16,052 bases of DNA from assembly GCA_964436305.1 (NCBI GenBank), contig CAYTCI010000087.1:1-16052 (forward strand), in the 5' to 3' direction. Below, one piece after another: positions 13,686 to 16,052 of this stretch (positions are counted from its first letter, which is position 1; each line of letters starts with the position of its first letter). The translations under genes and the position numbers were made by a program. The notes under the pieces were generated by a model. That model had not been told where the DNA came from. It did not search any database and saw only the letters and a program-made list of their open reading frames with translations. The stretch comes from JAKPUX01 sp964436305. GTDB taxonomy: Bacteria > Zhuqueibacterota > Zhuqueibacteria > Residuimicrobiales > Residuimicrobiaceae.

Positions 13686-16052
13686 AACCATCACTGAAAG
13701 GAATCCCGGCTCTCCTGCTTCTCTCCCTCTTTCTACTGCAGTGTGGGGAGGAAACGGATCAGCTCACCGGAAATGAGCTTCTCAATGACCTGCAGGCGGA
13801 AACCAACTCGATCCTGGCGGATGGCATCTCCGACCTCTATCTGGTCGCCAGTGTCGTTGACTCCGCCGGAGATCCCCTAGCCGGAGCTTTGGTTTCCTTT
13901 ACAGCCACGGCCGGATCGGTCACGCCCAGGGCTTACACCGACCAGAATGGCGAAGCGGTGGCCACCCTGACCAGTGCTGCCAGCGAAGCGGACATCGAAG
14001 CAACGGTAACCTCGAAGATCATCCCGTCAGAGAACGGGAGCAGAGCCGGCTCCTTCGCCGGGCTGACGCTGCAGAACCGGGACGGTTCGCCGAGGGCCAC
14101 CCTCGAAAAACCCGGCAGCATCGAGGCGACCGAAGCCAGGGTCATCATATACTTCGTCGGCATCACGTTGACTGCTCAGCTCGATAAATCCGAGCTCTGC
14201 GCCGACGGCCTCAGCCAGGGCCAGCTGCGCGTGGCCCTGAAAGAGAGCGCCAGCAAGCGGGGTGTGGCCAATGCCGCTATCCAGGTCCGCCGGACGACCA
14301 CAACACTACAGACCAGCGGCAAGACCGATGGCAACGGCAATGCGGTCATTGCCATCCTTTCCGCGACCTCTACCGGGGCAGATACCCTGCTGGTCGAATA
14401 CGGCCCGCTGTTCAAACGCACCTTGCCCATCGTCTACCAAGCCCCGCGGATCTCCCTGCTCCCGGAGGGCGCCGATCTGCTGGCGGACGGGTACAGCACC
14501 CTCAACCTGAGCGCGACTCTGGTTTCGCCCTCCAATAATCCCATCACCGGCGCAGCCATCCAGTTCAGTTGTTCCGATGGCGTGATCACCGGCAGCGCCC
14601 TTACCGGCGAGAACGGTGAGGCGGTCGCTCTTTACCGCGGCGGCAGCAGCCCAAAGAGGGTTAAGGTCATCGCCCGATTCCATGACTGGGCCGACACCAC
14701 ACTGATCACGCTGGTGGACAGTGCTCCTTCGCAGATGCAGCTCACGGCGGCAAAGGAACTGCTGCGCAATGGCATCTCGGAGACACCTGTCAAGGTGACC
14801 TTCCTCAATACCATGCAAAAACCGGTCGCCGGTGCCCGGGTCCGGTTTGTGACGACTGCAGGGACGATCGACAGCGTCGCGGTCACCGATGAACAGGGGC
14901 AGGCCGCCGTGATCCTGCGCAGCGATGCGGGGAGCGCGGATCTGACTACAACGGTCCGTGTCACTGCGGCCGGAATCACCGGGCAGATCACGGTTCTCTA
15001 CACCGGCGTCACCCTGCAACTGACCGGCTCGCCGACGAGTTTACCTGCCGACGGGCTCTCCACTTCGACCATCAGCGCCCTGCTTAAAAAGACCACATCG
15101 AATCAGGCCATCGCCAACGTGGAGCTTGAACTCGGCACCACCCTTGGTCAGTTGCCGGCGACTCTCACTACGGATGCCAGCGGCCGGGCGCAGACCACTT
15201 TCCAGAGCGGCATCCAGCCGGGCACCTCCCTGATCACCGCCCGTTATGGTCTGCTCAGCGCCACCATCGAGCTGGTGATGATCGTACAAAAACCGGTCAG
15301 TTTACAGCTGAACGTGGACAGCCATTTCATCTGGGTGACTGGCACAGGCTTGAGCGACCTTTGCAACATCACCGCAACAGCGGTTGGCGCAAACGGCAAG
15401 CCTTTTCAGGATGAACTCAAGGTGAAATTTGTCCTGCGCAACGGGCCCAATGGCGGCGAGATGCTCCTCCCGAATGAGGGCAATCCACTTGAATCCGCTG
15501 TGCAAAAGAGCGCAGCCGGCAGCGCCTCGATCGCATGCAAGTCCGGAACCCGTTCGGGGACCGTCGAAATCCAGGCCTGGCTGGTCGATTGCCCGGAGGT
15601 CGCCAGCCGCTCCACACAGATTACCATCCGTTCGGGTCCGCCCTATATCTGGATCGATCCGGCCGACCCGAATCATGTTGAATCTCATATGACCGTCGCC
15701 CTCGATTATTTCAACCTGGATGGCTGGAGCAATGTCCGCCAGTTCCAGGTCACCATTTACGTCGGCGACAAGTATAACAATCCCGTCGAGGAAGGGACCT
15801 CTCTCTATTTGACTAGCACGGCCGGCATTGTGACAACCAATACCCGCACCGACGCTGATGGCCGCGGAACCGCGATCTGGACCACTGCAAATCCGCGACC
15901 AGCTATTGCGCCTGGCGATCCTGCCGTCCTGGCTCCCCACCGCGTGCCCAATCCGAACGCGCCAGGACCGGTTCTCAATGTCACACTGCCGGATTTCGAA
16001 GGATCGCTGGTACGCAATAGCGCGGGAACGCTGACAGAGAATGACGGTATCG
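13682..16052 (+). CDS. Large Big-1/Ig-like repeat surface lipoprotein (partial, runs off right edge)
   Basis: At least 790 codons without a stop. It begins with a lipoprotein-like signal (basic start, hydrophobic 8-20, Cys21 followed by GEE); Gln at -1 makes the lipobox non-canonical. The body is a string of about seven Big-1-type Ig-like domains: roughly 43-100, 160-242, 254-336, 347-433, 442-523, 538-655 and 686-740. Several show the diagnostic pattern P-[LIV]-x-G-[AV]-x-V-x-F, then T-x-x-G, then TD-x-x-G-x-A (for example DPLAGALVSF with TDQNGEAVATL; KPVAGARVRF with TDEQGQAAVIL). Such domains act as rigid stalks in intimin/invasin adhesins and other surface proteins. The gene overlaps the secretin stop by 4 bp and so is probably translationally coupled and part of the pilus operon. 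Function (adhesin, pilus-associated factor, secretin accessory) cannot be decided from this part. Confidence 0.85.
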   Translation, partial: MKPSLKGIPALLLLSLFLLQCGEETDQLTGNELLNDLQAETNSILADGISDLYLVASVVDSAGDPLAGALVSFTATAGSVTPRAYTDQNGEAVATLTSAASEADIEATVTSKIIPSENGSRAGSFAGLTLQNRDGSPRATLEKPGSIEATEARVIIYFVGITLTAQLDKSELCADGLSQGQLRVALKESASKRGVANAAIQVRRTTTTLQTSGKTDGNGNAVIAILSATSTGADTLLVEYGPLFKRTLPIVYQAPRISLLPEGADLLADGYSTLNLSATLVSPSNNPITGAAIQFSCSDGVITGSALTGENGEAVALYRGGSSPKRVKVIARFHDWADTTLITLVDSAPSQMQLTAAKELLRNGISETPVKVTFLNTMQKPVAGARVRFVTTAGTIDSVAVTDEQGQAAVILRSDAGSADLTTTVRVTAAGITGQITVLYTGVTLQLTGSPTSLPADGLSTSTISALLKKTTSNQAIANVELELGTTLGQLPATLTTDASGRAQTTFQSGIQPGTSLITARYGLLSATIELVMIVQKPVSLQLNVDSHFIWVTGTGLSDLCNITATAVGANGKPFQDELKVKFVLRNGPNGGEMLLPNEGNPLESAVQKSAAGSASIACKSGTRSGTVEIQAWLVDCPEVASRSTQITIRSGPPYIWIDPADPNHVESHMTVALDYFNLDGWSNVRQFQVTIYVGDKYNNPVEEGTSLYLTSTAGIVTTNTRTDADGRGTAIWTTANPRPAIAPGDPAVLAPHRVPNPNAPGPVLNVTLPDFEGSLVRNSAGTLTENDGI

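Overview
The window reads as chromosomal DNA of a GC-rich, double-membraned (Gram-negative-type) bacterium. The support is an Omp85-type outer-membrane barrel, a secretin with a signal peptide, and a probable lipoprotein. The pilin-like protein (short Met-Gly leader, poly-Gln/Leu start, later QQYY and GGGNNF stretches) recalls small proteins I associate with FCB-group lineages such as Ignavibacteria, KSB1, Zixibacteria or Calditrichota. That placement is an inference from memory; no rRNA gene is present to test it. I see no tRNA, rRNA, CRISPR array, transposase or phage gene.

Layout. Bases 1-383 carry no convincing gene, but hold a G-rich minisatellite-like array (about 103-273), a G-quadruplex motif and a short AT-rich probable promoter. 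Phosphoglycerate kinase (pgk, 384-1610, +) follows and ends at a strong hairpin with A/T tracts on both sides (1632-1667). That hairpin can also terminate the convergent gene 1686-2870 (-), an Omp85/D15-type outer-membrane beta-barrel without POTRA domains. Bases 2871-3445 are a divergent regulatory region with two operator-like palindromes, a set of GGCCG/CGGCC segments that can pair in alternative ways, and a 13-nt perfect complement of the 16S rRNA 3' end.

From 3446 to the right edge all genes lie on the + strand and form what looks like one type IV pilus (T4P) operon: an atypical pilin (3446-3847), a 191-bp structured intercistronic gap, the platform protein PilC/GspF (4039-5379), the extension ATPase PilB/GspE (5383-7170), a receiver plus cyclic-nucleotide-binding-like protein (7188-8273), a PilT-like ATPase (8257-9510), a PilM-PilN fusion (9514-11112), a PilO-PilP fusion (11114-12052), a short secretin with an extra C-terminal domain (12063-13685), and a large Big-1/Ig-repeat probable lipoprotein overlapping the secretin by ATGA and running off the right edge (13682-16052+).

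How they would work together (inferred from family knowledge): pilin subunits pass through PilC, driven by PilB and opposed by the PilT-like ATPase. The alignment complex, usually four proteins (PilM, N, O, P), is here encoded as two fusions linking the cytoplasmic ATPases to the secretin in the outer membrane. The Ig-repeat protein may be a surface or pilus-associated component. The REC-cNMP protein between the two motor genes is a candidate local regulator. The most notable features are the compact fused alignment complex, the atypical pilin, the embedded regulator, and the structured RNA around the pilin gene.
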